Shown: in pieces, positions 48,301 to 60,707 of the stretch | Position numbering within the stretch: position 1 is the stretch's first letter | Layout of the letters: every line of letters starts with the position of its first letter | Origin: Brachypodius melanocephalos | Taxonomy: Eukaryota > Chordata > Aves > Passeriformes > Pycnonotidae | Direction: 5' to 3' | NCBI GenBank assembly: GCA_013398615.1 | Contig: VZSR01001854.1 | Span: 14,207,198-14,271,197 of the forward strand | Length of the DNA: 64,000 bases | Position numbers and translations under genes: made by a program | The notes under the pieces: generated by a model | Told to the model about the DNA's origin: nothing | The model's input: only the letters and a program-made list of their open reading frames with translations | The model's database searches: none

Positions 48301-51300
48301 GGTCCATGCAGAACTACTTTAATCTACAAACAAACTGATTTTGATTTTTATTTTTTGTATTTGAACAACATTCCACATTGTAAGACCCAAAACTGATTTG
48401 AAGCTTTAAAGAGGATTTACATAAGATGATTAAACATAATCAACAGCTTGATAAGGAAAAAAAGAAAACTTATTTATTTGTTCAATTTCACTCCTAAAGA
48501 AAGGAAGAAAGATGTAAAATAGGTGTAACAGGAAAGGGGTTATCTTGTGGGTGCTTGGAAGAGCATTTTTCTGATACTATACATTTAAAACTTATTTTTC
48601 CAAGATAAGACTTCCATAATTTTCATATTAAGAAGATGATTCATCTAACACCATGCACTAAGTCTTTGACTGTAAGATGATAGCATCTGCTTATTATTTC
48701 AACAATGAAGATTTAATGTCTTTTCCCTTGCATGATAAAAGTCTCACTACCTTAATACCTGCATCCATTACTTAATTCAGGAAACTTTTCACATCAGAGG
48801 ATCAAATAACTATCCTAAGAAAGATTCTGCCTTTGGAGCCAAACAGCAGACCAAACTATTTTTTCTGGTAGATTAAACCAGAGCAAAATCATCACAGATA
48901 AAGTTCTACTTCTGGAAATATTTCCCTACTATTGCCTTGAGACAAATTCGCTGCTGTTGTAACATCGTTGAATCCACCTCCATTTCACTCATCTCTGAAC
49001 AATGCCTTTGACACATTGGCAAATTTATTAAATAGCTATGACATGGTTCTTAGTTTGAGAGTACAAGATTAGGAAAATTGACCTATTAAAGAAGCAAGAA
49101 ACCTCAAACAGATATTAATTCAAACTAAGACACCTGTCCTGGAGATAGATCTTTTTCTATAAAAGTAATTGTTCCCAATTCCCCCCTCCAAAGATATCCA
49201 TTAATTCACATCATGTAAGTAGTTAACATAAAAACGGCAAAATGCCACCAAACTTTGTTGTAAAGGCTTGGATATCCTATCCCAGAACTACTGGTGCCCG
49301 TATGTCAGAATATATGTGAATTTTCTTCTCTTTGTGCTAACACGTGCTGTCCACTTAGACATATGTGGGTTTGGGCACTTTCACCACCCCTGTGTTTTTA
49401 ATAATACTCAACTTCAGTATTTCACAGACTTACAGAAAGAATATGACTGGGAGAGCTTTTATTATTACTTTCAATCATCACTTAATAAATGGTCCAAAAC
49501 TGTCTACTTAATCCACATGGCACAGATTTTGGTTGTTAGATCAGCATATTCAACTGGAAGTCTAATAAATTAGAGTATACTCATCACATGGCAGCAGTGT
49601 CAGAAACACAGCCACTATATTTGATGGTTCATTCCTGCACCATGCTTTCACTGTCAGATATCACTGTTCTAAGCTGTAATGTATTACTACTACTGGCCCT
49701 CAGTGTCCAGGTGTTCCTGCTCCAGAGGAGCCCTGTGCATACTCTGAACACTGGAAATTTTCTAGTACATACTGAGGTGCAAGAGGGGGTGTAAGAGCCC
49801 ACAAAATAAGAATGATCATGCTTATTGCAATAAGCAGCAGACTCTGGACTGGGACTGCCTAGACAATACAAGTTATAGTGTAGGCATCAGAGCAGCAGTC
49901 AACCTCATGTCATTTCAGAGGGTAAAGGTGTGTTAGTTTGAATAAGGAGATTTTCTTTCACCAGTGAAACTGCCCTGAATTTTAAAGGGAAATTGGCTAA
50001 GACATAAGAAATGGTGTCATGCTGGGTCTCAGAGCCAAACACATGTGGTTTTTTGTGGGGCAGAGCAGGAAGCAAGCCCAAGAAGATGAAGCAGGGTTAA
50101 TGCTAGAGCTGCTGGGCCAGGAGTAAAGGCAGCGGATGGAAGGAGACACAAACCTACATCTTTGAAAGTGAAAAAGGCTGCAGTACCGAGGCTGAGAGAC
50201 ACTTGACCCACTGAGTAAATGATTACTCCTCAGACTTTGGGGAGCAGGGGAAAGGTGAGTGAAGAGTAAGAAAAAATCCACCTTATGAGGTGATGCTGGT
50301 TTATAAAAGAGGATCTCTTCTAAAAGAAGGTTTATAAAAGGAGACAGAGCAGCGCAACCTGAAATAAGGGTCATCAGCCAGCACAAAGTTTAATGCCCTC
50401 TCACTCACTACTAAATGACATGACTGCCTCCAGAGAGGCTTTCCACCAGACCACCAAGCCAGTGACTTTGCTCCCCACCCGACCCCATAAGATACAGCCT
50501 GTAGCAGTGCTGACTGCAGGGCACACTGCATGTGAAGGACTGCAAGTCCCACAGTTTGATTCAGCAATTCTCTCTTCCCTCTCTCTGGGGCCCCTCATTT
50601 GACACCATTTCAGCTGTGGACAGAGCAGGTTTATGACACTCCCAAGGCAGTGCTTATGATACTCCATGAGGCAGTAAAACCCCCATGGCCTGGCCTGTGC
50701 TGGCTCATGGTCTGTGATGCTGCTCATGGCTGCTGAGATTGAACAAAGAATCAGGTGGAGGTCTCAGATTCCCTCTTCCCTTCAGATAAATGATACACAG
50801 TTTCAGTTTTCCACCATCTCTGACCACAGGTAGCAAGATTTCAAGATACAAGATTGATATTAGGTATAGACCACGACAAAGAGGAACAGTATCTTCCCTG
50901 ATGCATTATATGTGATGTGTCAGGCATTGGTTTTCTTTTTTAAAAATCTTTTTTATCAAGAATAAATTCGGCCATCAGCAGTATAGCATATAAAGCCCTA
51001 CAGGGAGCAGGAATAGTCATCTTTTACAGTTTTAGGGAAGAAACCCTCAAACTACCACAGAGTGATGAAAGCATGTAGAACACCAATAACTGTGTGGCAA
51101 TGTCAGTTGAGATTTGCTTGTAAAAGGCTAACCAATATAGAAGCTTTTATCTTTTGAAAAAGATTAAAGGTGTTGGTTCTATATTTTGCGAAAGAAAGGT
51201 ATGAGGGGAACAAGGAATGACAAAGGGCACATCCATAACAAGGATGAAAAAGCAGCATGTATAGAAATTATTAGCACTGGACAAAGACAAAAGAGAAGCA

Positions 51301-54300
51301 TTTTGGTATTTTGAACCTGAACATGCCATGGGAATTCACAACTGGGTGCAATGCAATCACTGCTTTTCAGCAATATGCTTTCTCAGATCCTTCATAGATT
51401 TTTTTTCCTGTAACAGCATTTTAACCCAGTTACCCTCCTCCTTCAGCGTGTCAGCTTCCAGAAACATAACTTTTCCATTTCATATGTTTCCTGCCTCCCT
51501 CTGGCTGATTACTTTTCTTGTGCTCAACTTGTCTTCTCAGGTCTATCCCCTCTCCCCTCTACTACATCACTAAGAATTTTTCTTCCTTGAGCTATATCCC
51601 CTCAGACCTTTGGGTCTTAATTGTGACGTTTTTGTTGTCCTTTGCCATGTCTTGTAAATCTCTCCATCTGCCTTCTTTGCCAAGCTCTTCCAGCAGCTCC
51701 TCATTTTGCTTTAAACATCAACACTTTGATGGTCAGCTAGATCCTGCTTTTGTCACACCCCTGCATTCCTAGTCCCACCCCTACCCACCAGAGACTCATG
51801 CTTTTTAATGTTCTGAACTAAAGGACATTTTAGCTAGTTTGCAAGCATAGATTTTAGACTCAAAAGTACCAGTGTGTTTAAAAGCTATTGCTCTTGTACT
51901 ACTCTTGTTGCCTCTCCTGTGTATCTCAATTCCACAGGCAGCCATTTAATCTACTGTTACTTCTTATACTGACTTTACTCCTCTCTCAATGGAGCTCCTT
52001 CGTATTCTGCTTATCTCTAGCACAGTGAGACTACAGCTACTCAGACTTTATACCAGCAGTTATAACGACTACAGACTGAAGAACTTACAGGGCTCTTTGG
52101 CTGACCATAACCTGCTAATTCATGTCCTAACATGTGCTTTGAAGGCTAGATGCGTGTCTGCACTTTGCATGCAGAAGCACCTCAGTTGGCTCTGTCAGAG
52201 GTAATGCCAAATGCAGAGTACTGCATTGAGACCCTGCTGAACATCTCTGCCTCTTCCATCTTTGCTGCTGTCCTTTCGGCAATTTTCATGGGATGCATGC
52301 TGCCTGACACGTGGGTTTCTGGAGAAACCAGATGCCTTTCAGGGGCGTATATGTTTGCAGCAAAACAGTCAGGTGACTAATACTGAAATGGATTTATGTG
52401 TACCATGGCCAATTGGATTTTCTGTTTTGCAACAACACCTCTCACCCAGCACAGTGGATGGCTTCTGTTTTGAATGTTCATCCATGTATCAGTCAAACAA
52501 TCCTCCCTCTCATGCTGGAGAAGCCAAGCAACCATCAAACACAGGCAGCCCAACTCAAGGGTGTGCTCTCTGACTTGCAGCCTGGTTTATGAAGATGAAT
52601 CTGGGAAGAGGTGCAAGCATTAATTTGTTGACTGTCTCACCCATGCTGGGACTATAAAAATGAGTCAGTTCAAGTTCAGCTTGACCTGCCTAATTATCTG
52701 CTGACCTGGTATGCCAAACAACTGCTGGGTCCACAGAAGGAGAAAAATCTCCACTAGTAAGATTCTATTTGTCATCCTCAGCAGTGAAGAAAACAGCATT
52801 TTTAAAAGCAAACAATCAGAAATATTCCTACTCTTCTGCTGTTTCTGCTCTCTTGGCCAGAAAAGAGGATTTGGGTGGTGGTTTTGGCTGTCTCCCTTCC
52901 AGTCTTAGCTCTGGAGGGTTGTCTGAGAACAAAAATGACAACTCCAGGCTTAATTGTTGTGGGATCCAAGGAATTTATTCTTGCATGTTTGCGTTTTATA
53001 TCCAGAATGGATGGAATCCATGTGTGCAATAATTCAAATAATTTCCTTTCTAATTAATGTTGATTGCATTTCCTGCCAGGTATACAAACTAGAGAATGCA
53101 TGAAAAGAAGTTGTTCGCCTACCTATTGATTGAGGTAGTGCAAATATATCCAATTAACCAGCTCCTTTTCATGCCAACAGATTTATTTCTTGTTTAGACT
53201 GCACTGTCATCTTTCCTTTCATCTTTCCACTAGCCGAAGGTAAAAAAGATTCTGCAAGGGAAGTGATTCCTCAGTTTAATTGCTGCAGGCTAAGTTTTCT
53301 GATTACTGGAGCTGGTTTTAGTCCCTTGCTATGCTCTTCCCTGCCCCCTGCAGAGAACAGAGCTTTTGGAAGGCTGAATTTTTAAAAACATACAGCCGTT
53401 TAATTAATGCTATGATTAATCAGAGATGCTAAAATGCTTTGAAGAGGAAAAGTGCTATGTGAGTGTTGAATGGAATTTTAGTTTTATCTGCATTATTCTG
53501 TGAGATAGGATAATATTTTGTTAATAGTCTGATTCAAGGGACTTCAAATTAGGGCATAATGAAGAAATAAAAATCGAATCTATTTTTGGAAAAGTAACTT
53601 TAGACTTCCAGTTCAATAGCCTGATCCAACACCCATTGAAACTAATGAGTCTGTCTACCAATGTTAAAAGGTATGAAATCAGATGCATAAAAAAGTAGCT
53701 TTTCTTTTTTCCATTTTGCTTTTCATTTTGTGTCCAAAACACAACACGATTCTGACAGGGGTAGTCAGAGGAAATTGCAACTAGACATTATCCTATTTTA
53801 AGTGTCCATGAAGGAATTGCAATTTATTTGCTACGTTTTTTTTTTGCTTTACTTGTGCTATAGTATCGCCTGAAACTCAAGAAGAAATTTGTCCCCACAG
53901 TATGGCCTGAAAGACTGATTGTTTCTGCATGCTCTTGTATACAATACCATGGTGAAAACATGAAGATTCTTTTATTTCATATTAAGAGAAATAAAAGGAA
54001 TCCTCATAATCTACTCTGTTATTAAAGGTTAAATAAAAAGCATAGATGTAAATGTATTAGCTCAATAAATAAAAATCTTGGTAAAGTGGTAGTGTCTTTT
54101 GAAAACAACTCTTCCAACAGATATCAAAACCACTTCAAGTCATACTGCAATGTTCATGTATTCTGTAATTATTTCAGTGCTCAAATATTTCTTAAGTCAT
54201 CATCATGAAAACTCTACATGGAAGTTATGATAATTAATCTGTGCATGATGGCATAACAATGCTGAGGCAATGTATCAGCATTTCACATTGCTTTACTGTG

Positions 54301-56879
54301 CACCACAAAATAAAATAATTTGTATTTCAGTTACAAAATACTGGTTAGTTTCTAAGGCTCAGTAAAATCATATACTAACTTTACAGATTTCAGTGGCTGG
54401 AAGAAGGACATAAGGGAAAAGAACAAGAACAAGCAAAAGAACAGCATCAGAAAAAGTGATGCGTGTTTAAAAATTATTTTTTAAAACTTTAAAGAGAATT
54501 AAACCATGAATTGGTAAGACTATAACACAGTATTTGATTATTTTTTCCCTGCGATTTGCAATTGTTAGCAAGTATCTCATGAAAACAGTGTTCATCTGTT
54601 GAACTACTAATGCATCAGTACAACTAAACCAGACCATCCAAAGGTCTGCTGCAGTAATGAAGCTGTAAGTACATTTATTAGAAACATGGCCTCTCCATTA
54701 GTCACGCAGAAAGTGGACATGTAGTCGGTTTTACAGGTATTTTTTAGAGGTCAAATAATTGTGCAATATTACTAATGTTCTGATTCAGTTAAATTCCTGT
54801 TTCCTACAGTGTTCTGTCTTCTTAGCAACACAGCCACTGCAAAAGAGCAAATTATATTGCAGTTCTATATTTTAAATCATCTAAGCCACTACAATATAAG
54901 ACCTGAATACAGTAAGTATGTGAACAAGGCTATGATGCAGAGTGAAAGTAGGTTCTGTGCCCTCATAAAAGGGCAAAAATGCATCCAATAACCTCCTTTA
55001 ATGAATGAGTAGTATATTATTGTTTTGACTACAATGCTACGAGTTCTTACATTTCTCATAAAAAGGTTTCTCAGCTCTTCTAAGGCATACAGCTCATGAA
55101 TAGTTGTGTTTAAAGAAATTGTATCAAACTAATCCTAGTCCCAACTGCTCCATCAGAGTACAGATCTGTCTGGAGCACAGTTCTGTTTGTGCTTCCTCCG
55201 GAGGTGGGAATCAAACGATTCATAATGTGACTTGGATTTGGGCTGTGCTACTGCTGATCCTTTCAAAGTAACAGCTCCAGGTGTCACCTTCAGGCTAATA
55301 GCTGATCAAGTCTTCTCTCTAGTGGCCCTCAAAGAAACTTTGCCTCCAGACATTCATTTCAGGTTGCTCAGTGTCATTAAACTGTTTAATTGCTTTTTTA
55401 ACTGGAGTCACAGCTGCTCACCTACAACTCAGTAACACATGGTGGGAGGATCTTCAGGACTGTGCACCCACTCAGTTTCCTTTTCTTACCTCCATGGAGA
55501 TGCAATTGCCCACATGGCAAGAGTCAGAGAGTCTGTATGTTAAACTTGGTATGCTGGGCTTCATCTTGGAGATAGGCTGGACAGAGGAGACCTGCTTAAG
55601 GCAAAGCTCATAACCTCTTAGATTCTTGAAGTTCACTGACTTCTAAAACATTGTCTGACCTCAGTTACTTCCAAAGAGAGGGGGAGAATTGGGCAAATAC
55701 TGCAAAGTCTTCTTCCCCCTCCAGACGTAGAGAAAAGACAAATCTGGCAGACAGCAGCTGGCTCCCAGGCTCCAGTGCTCCTTATTTTCAATGATCAGAG
55801 TGCTCTGAAAGACTAGGGAGGAGTCAGAGTGAAAATTTTACATGTACTCAGCAGCCTTGCCACTTCCCTGAGACATGGCAGAATACAAACTACACTGCAT
55901 TGCAGGGGAGGGATGCGAGATCAGGCTTGGAGTGCTGGAAAAAAATTGAAATAACAACAACAGAAAAACAAGGCTGAAAAATAAATGCTCTCAGCTAAAC
56001 AAAACAGGTAACAGGTAGATACAATGCTGACCTCCTAATCACAGGAAATTGAGAGGACAGTATCACCAAAGGTAAAATATTTCTTGATAGACTGCTCCTC
56101 TGAAAACTATAAATCTGCAGAATATCATGCTCCCTTTGTGAGAGTAACTTTTGTTGTCACTGTCACCTTGAAAAACTTCATACACAAATATGTGACTTTG
56201 CATATTCTCATGCTAATAGAAGCATTTTCCTCTAATTAAAATTAGCACTAATGATTTGCTAAAATAATCCTGAGTTATGAAATCCAAATAATGTATAAAA
56301 CATATCACTTTAAGAGCACCCTGAGAAGTGCACAATCTAAGAGATCCTGCAACATTTCTATCAAGAGGAGTAAGTAATGAGACAATTAATTTTTCTCATA
56401 TTGCACATTAGATCCACCAAACAGCAGGTGACCTCTGAACACCACCATGGTACATTCTTTTCATACACAGAGCTTATGCTGAAAAACCTGTAAATTTTGA
56501 CTAGGAGCATTTTTATATTTCTTAAGGTTGCAAAGAACTTCTCTGAAGAAAAGGTTACAGCCTGTACCTTGAGTAAAATGCAAGAACAGCCATAAAACAG
56601 CAGGGCCACTCACTGATTATTTAAATGACTAAGATCCCTATGTCAGAAAGATTAGCCCATCTCTGTTTGTATTTCCCAAAGGGTTAAGTGTGTAAAACTG
56701 AAATGCAACCACGAATGAATGAGGCCCCTAGTCATGCTGTATTGTGGACCTTGTTACTTCTAGCAAAAATTAAATAAAATTTTTGCAAATGACTTCCTTA
56801 TAAATCATAGAGGAGTTGAGGATGCCAGGATTCTCTAGAGATAACCCAGGTTAAACCCTCTGCTCAATGTAGGTTCAGC

Positions 56880-57305
56880 TCAGTGTTCTCTTATACTCAG
56901 ATGGTCTTTCCAGTACTTCAATTTGTGCTCATGAACTCTTGTCCCGACACTGGGCATCACCAAGAAGAGTCTGGCTCTGTCCTCTTTACACCTGCCCATC
57001 AGGCATTTAAACAGTGTATAAGATCTCACTAAGCCTCCTCTTCTGGAGACTGAACAGTCCCTGCTCCCAGAGCCTCTCCTCACAGGAGAGATGCTCCAGG
57101 CCCATAATTATTCTTAGGGCCCTTTACTGAACTTTCTCCAGTATGTCTGTGTCTCTCCTGTACTGGAGAGTCCCAGAACTGGACTTAGTGCTCCATGTGT
57201 GGCCTCACTAATGCTGAGTAGAGGGCATGGTCACTGACCTGCTGCTAACACTCCTGACAGCCCAGGAGGTTGTTGGCCCACTTTGCTGCTGGGGCATGCT
57301 GCTGT
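56880..57305 (-). mobile_element. CR1 LINE fragment, minus orientation
   Basis: It follows the complement of the CR1 3' region: CTTGTCCCGACACTGGGCAT, then AGAAGAGTCTGGCTCTGTCC, then CTAAGCCTCCTCTTCTGGAG with CTGAACAGTCCCTGCTCCCA. These are followed by ACAGGAGAGATGCTCCAGGC, CTGTACTGGAGAGTCCCAGA and ATGTGTGGCCTCACTAATGC. It ends near CCCACTTTGCTGCTGGGGCA. The extreme 3' end of the element (low-coordinate side) is missing. The decayed CCCTAA-like block starts about 100 bases beyond its upper end. Confidence 0.93.
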
Positions 57306-57410
57306 CTCCAGGACTTTTTTAGATTTGTCTTGACAATGAAAGTGATGGCAACATAATGCATACAGCAAATGCAAGACCACAGTGTTTTTCTTACCCAACT
57401 CTGGCCACTA

Positions 57411-57795
57411 ACACAAACCTGTGTAACCTGACCTCTAAACCCTACCCCAGCACCCTTCACTACACCCTAACCCCAAGCTCCACCGCAAAGGCCGAAAACG
57501 AAACCTGAAATCCTTTATCTTATCCTTATCCCACATCCTTGTTCTGATGGCAGCCCTAATGTACTGTCCCTAACTCTAATCCTAAACCCTCATTGGAACT
57601 CCTACTTCCAACCTACACCCCAACTGCTTACTAAAAACTCTTCATGGAACTCCAAACCTTGACTCAAAGCCCTTCTATAACTCTAATGGCTAATCCCTTT
57701 CTACAATAGGCAGGCTCAACCCTCTAGCCCTAGCCCTACACAGATTCCCAAAGCCTAAGCCCTCCTTCTCGACCCTGCACATTCAGCCCCTCTTC
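57411..57795. repeat. Degenerate telomere-like (CCCTAA)n block, part 1
   Basis: C-rich strand with many CTAACCC/CCCTAA variants: TAAACCCTACCCC, ACACCCTAACCCC, CCCTAACTCTAATCCTAAAC and CTCTAGCCCTAGCCCTACAC. The six-base period is largely lost but the composition (C, T and A, almost no G) persists. It is most simply a decayed interstitial telomeric repeat. A C-rich simple sequence of other origin is possible. Confidence 0.65.
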
Positions 57796-58014
57796 TGACC
57801 CCAGCTCTCGTGTGCCTGCACCCAAGAGGTGGCAGATATCCAGGACAGACTGCTTCAGCTGGATCCCTGGGGGTCCTCATGCCTCAGCGTGTGAATAGCC
57901 AGAACTTGGAGGCTGGCATGTCAAGCTCACACAAAGGGTTTGAGAGAACTGGGCCAGCAAGTAAGGGTTGATTTCATGGCTGTAAGAGGGCTTTGGGTGT
58001 CAGACCACACTTGT
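57796..58014. other. Non-telomeric spacer inside the telomere-like block
   Basis: About 220 bases of mixed composition with normal G content, separating the two C-rich parts. I do not recognise the family. It may be an insertion into an originally continuous tract. Confidence 0.5.
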
Positions 58015-58130
58015 TAAGCCTTTACACTAACTCTGACCACTAACCCTAAGCCTCATTCCTAGCCCCTACCTCTCCCCCACCTCCTACCTCAATCCCAAAC
58101 TCTAATCCTTGACCCCAACAGTGTAAACAC
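58015..58130. repeat. Degenerate telomere-like (CCCTAA)n block, part 2
   Basis: Again C-rich and G-poor with CACTAACCCTAAGCCT, CCTAGCCCCTACC and AACTCTAATCCTTGACCCC. It has the same strand orientation as part 1. Confidence 0.65.
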
Positions 58131-59165
58131 AACTTCTGAACCTATAACAAAATCAAGTAAGCTGGTAAAAGTAGAAAATAAGCTGACACAAATGTTTATA
58201 ATTGTCAAAAAAGAAACCAGGTTTTTGGCATGATCTTGCTCTCATAAAGCTGAGCAGGAACAATAAGGTATGCCTTCATTTATCACTGTCTCAAGCAAAC
58301 ATTAGTCTTCACTATGTGAGAAAAGTAAAGATTTTACTCTGTTAGCCCTGCTTTTCCTGCAGCTCAAGCTGGTTCCCAGCTTGATTTAGCAGAAATACCC
58401 AAACAAAATTCCTGCCTATGAATCAAATATGATGCAATGGACTAGCAAGTGGCAGTGGTCTTGCCTTTAACAATTATGCTAAATATTCCATTTAAATGGC
58501 ACCATTAAACCAAATGGATCTTAAATATCATAGTGCTACTCCCCCAAAAAATCCATTCAGATAAATGAAATTTCTGTGAAAAAACATGAGGGAAAGAGAA
58601 TATTAGTATTGGCATATCAGCTTTTGAGTGAGACACAGTTAACAGCAATGTTGTGCAGCCACACATGCATTTAAACACGTGCTCCTTATCTAATATAAAC
58701 AGCAATACAAAGCACATTTGCAGTCATTTTGTATCAAATTTATAGTAGACAAACCATACTGAAAAGATTCTTTAAAGATCATTAATATAAAGCACTCTCT
58801 TACCAATTATGAGATATACTATTGGGTAGCCCTTAGTTTCCAGATTTATTGACATATTCTTATCTTGGAAAATGTCTGAAATATATCCTTAGTACATACT
58901 TATTTCAAACATTAAAAGTAAATATACTGAAGAATATCTTGGAACCTGGCCCACTTTTGAGCTACAAAATCCTCTTCTGAAAGCAAATTAAAGTAGATAA
59001 ATCTGTCATTTATGTTCAAGTTCTCTTTGTCCTGGAATTATTTCTCATTTCAGAGACTGAGTCTGATAATGCTGTCTTTATAACTCATAGAAGTATTTGA
59101 CTTTATGTAGATACACATGAAAAAAAAGTTTTTATTAATACCAAGTAAATTTAAAAATTACATGT

Positions 59166-59235
59166 AGAACCAGAAGAACTGAAGTCGGAAAGGACATCAG
59201 GAGTTTGTATAACCTAAGCTCCCTGCCCAAAACAA
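59166..59235 (-). mobile_element. CR1 3'-end remnant, minus orientation
   Basis: GAACCAGAAGAACTGAAGTC, then GGAAAGGACATCAGGAGTTT, then CTAAGCTCCCTGCCCAAAAC. This resembles the complement of the CR1 tail ('ggaagggacctctggaggtc ... ccctgctcaaagc'). It is diverged and short. Confidence 0.6.
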
Positions 59236-60707
59236 ATGCAAAACCAATGCAATGCAAAACCATAGGAGACAACTGCAGATCAATAGAAAACTGTTAAAAA
59301 AAGACATGTATTATATATCTCATATTGTTGACATAATACACTAGATGGCACCTATAGTCCCTCTGCTCTCCTGTCAAAAAGATTATTATTCATAATGGAA
59401 GAAATACTTAAATATGATGAATGTGTGTCTTCATGTGTGCACATTTGTTTAGTCTCTTCCCCCACTACAAATTTTAACCACAATTTTCACTACATAAATA
59501 CCACAATAGACTGCATTCTTTTTCATATGAATATATTCTGGGATATGAGTGTAGCAGGAGTATGCAAGAGGAGAGATTAACTAATACAGAGGAGAAAATA
59601 GTTTCCACTCCTGTTCTGTCAATAAATACATAAGATGGAACTGATGCGAATAGGATGAAAAAATGTTTGGATGGTGCTACTCAGAACAGGTACTAATGGC
59701 TCATCATTGAAATATAAGCACTTATCAAAATAATTCTGTAGAAAATTTATGAATTAATTTCTGTAGACAATCTTCTATCCTAGGTCTATATCCACCCTGT
59801 GTCACAGTTAGTTGTATGGCTGGTGATACAAGAGACAAGGACAAAGGCTGAAAAATGTTTGAGGTCTGGTTTAGATTTCAGTTATCTTGATTTTGGAAGA
59901 TGGAATTCATTAAAGTCAAATGGATAATATTATTACACAGAAGCAGGAGATGATTATCTGCAGAAATACAAAATGAAGAACCATTTACTGAGTAGCAATT
60001 CTGGAGGAAAGGATCAGGAAGCCAGAGAAGATCATAAGATAGGCATGTGTTACAAGATAGGTTGCTGTGACAAAGACAGCTATTCAGGAGTATATTAACA
60101 ACTATTCTGGCAGCACACAAAGATGATATGCTCTGTGTAGAGCTTACTGAGAAATACCACAAGTAGTCTGAATGGCAGACTTCAAAAGACAGGGACTAAC
60201 CAGAATGAGTCCAAATGAAAGCAACAAGAGTAGCTAGGAAGACAGACTGAACTTACTGCCATCTCAGCTTTAACTACATATTCAGCTACTCTAAATATAC
60301 TCCTTCAACCTGCAAACAAGGCACAATGCTGTGTTCTTTATGGTAATGTACTCCAGTGGCACCATTCTTATTCAACGTCTTCATGCACAACATACATGGC
60401 AGAGGAGGCTGCTACTGGAGACTGCAGGTCACCAAGAGATGGAAGAAAAAGCAGAGTCCCTGGACATCTGGCTCCATTGCATGTTTAGGATGAGGTCTTC
60501 ATATGATCTACTTAAAGAACTGGAACAAAGAAAATTGCAAGTCAAGTGTCCAAAATGGGAAGAAAGAACTGGTTCATATGGTAAATTTTATTGCTTCTGA
60601 ATTTATGCTTGCAAGCTGCTTTTATTGGCCTTGAAATAGAGGGGTTCACCTTATACATCAGGTCCATCTCAGTTTCCCATTTTTTATTCACTGAGCTAAT
60701 TTCATAT

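Noticed and set aside
49997..50727. Overlapping minus-strand frames of 129 and 108 codons in a GC-richer pocket
   Set aside because: Pro/Ser/Cys-rich low-complexity translations without a domain. Open frames on both strands reflect composition.
60331..60600. 89-codon plus-strand frame beside the TJP1 copy
   Set aside because: It lies on the strand opposite to the retrocopy, partly over its possible 3' UTR, and has no recognised homologue.
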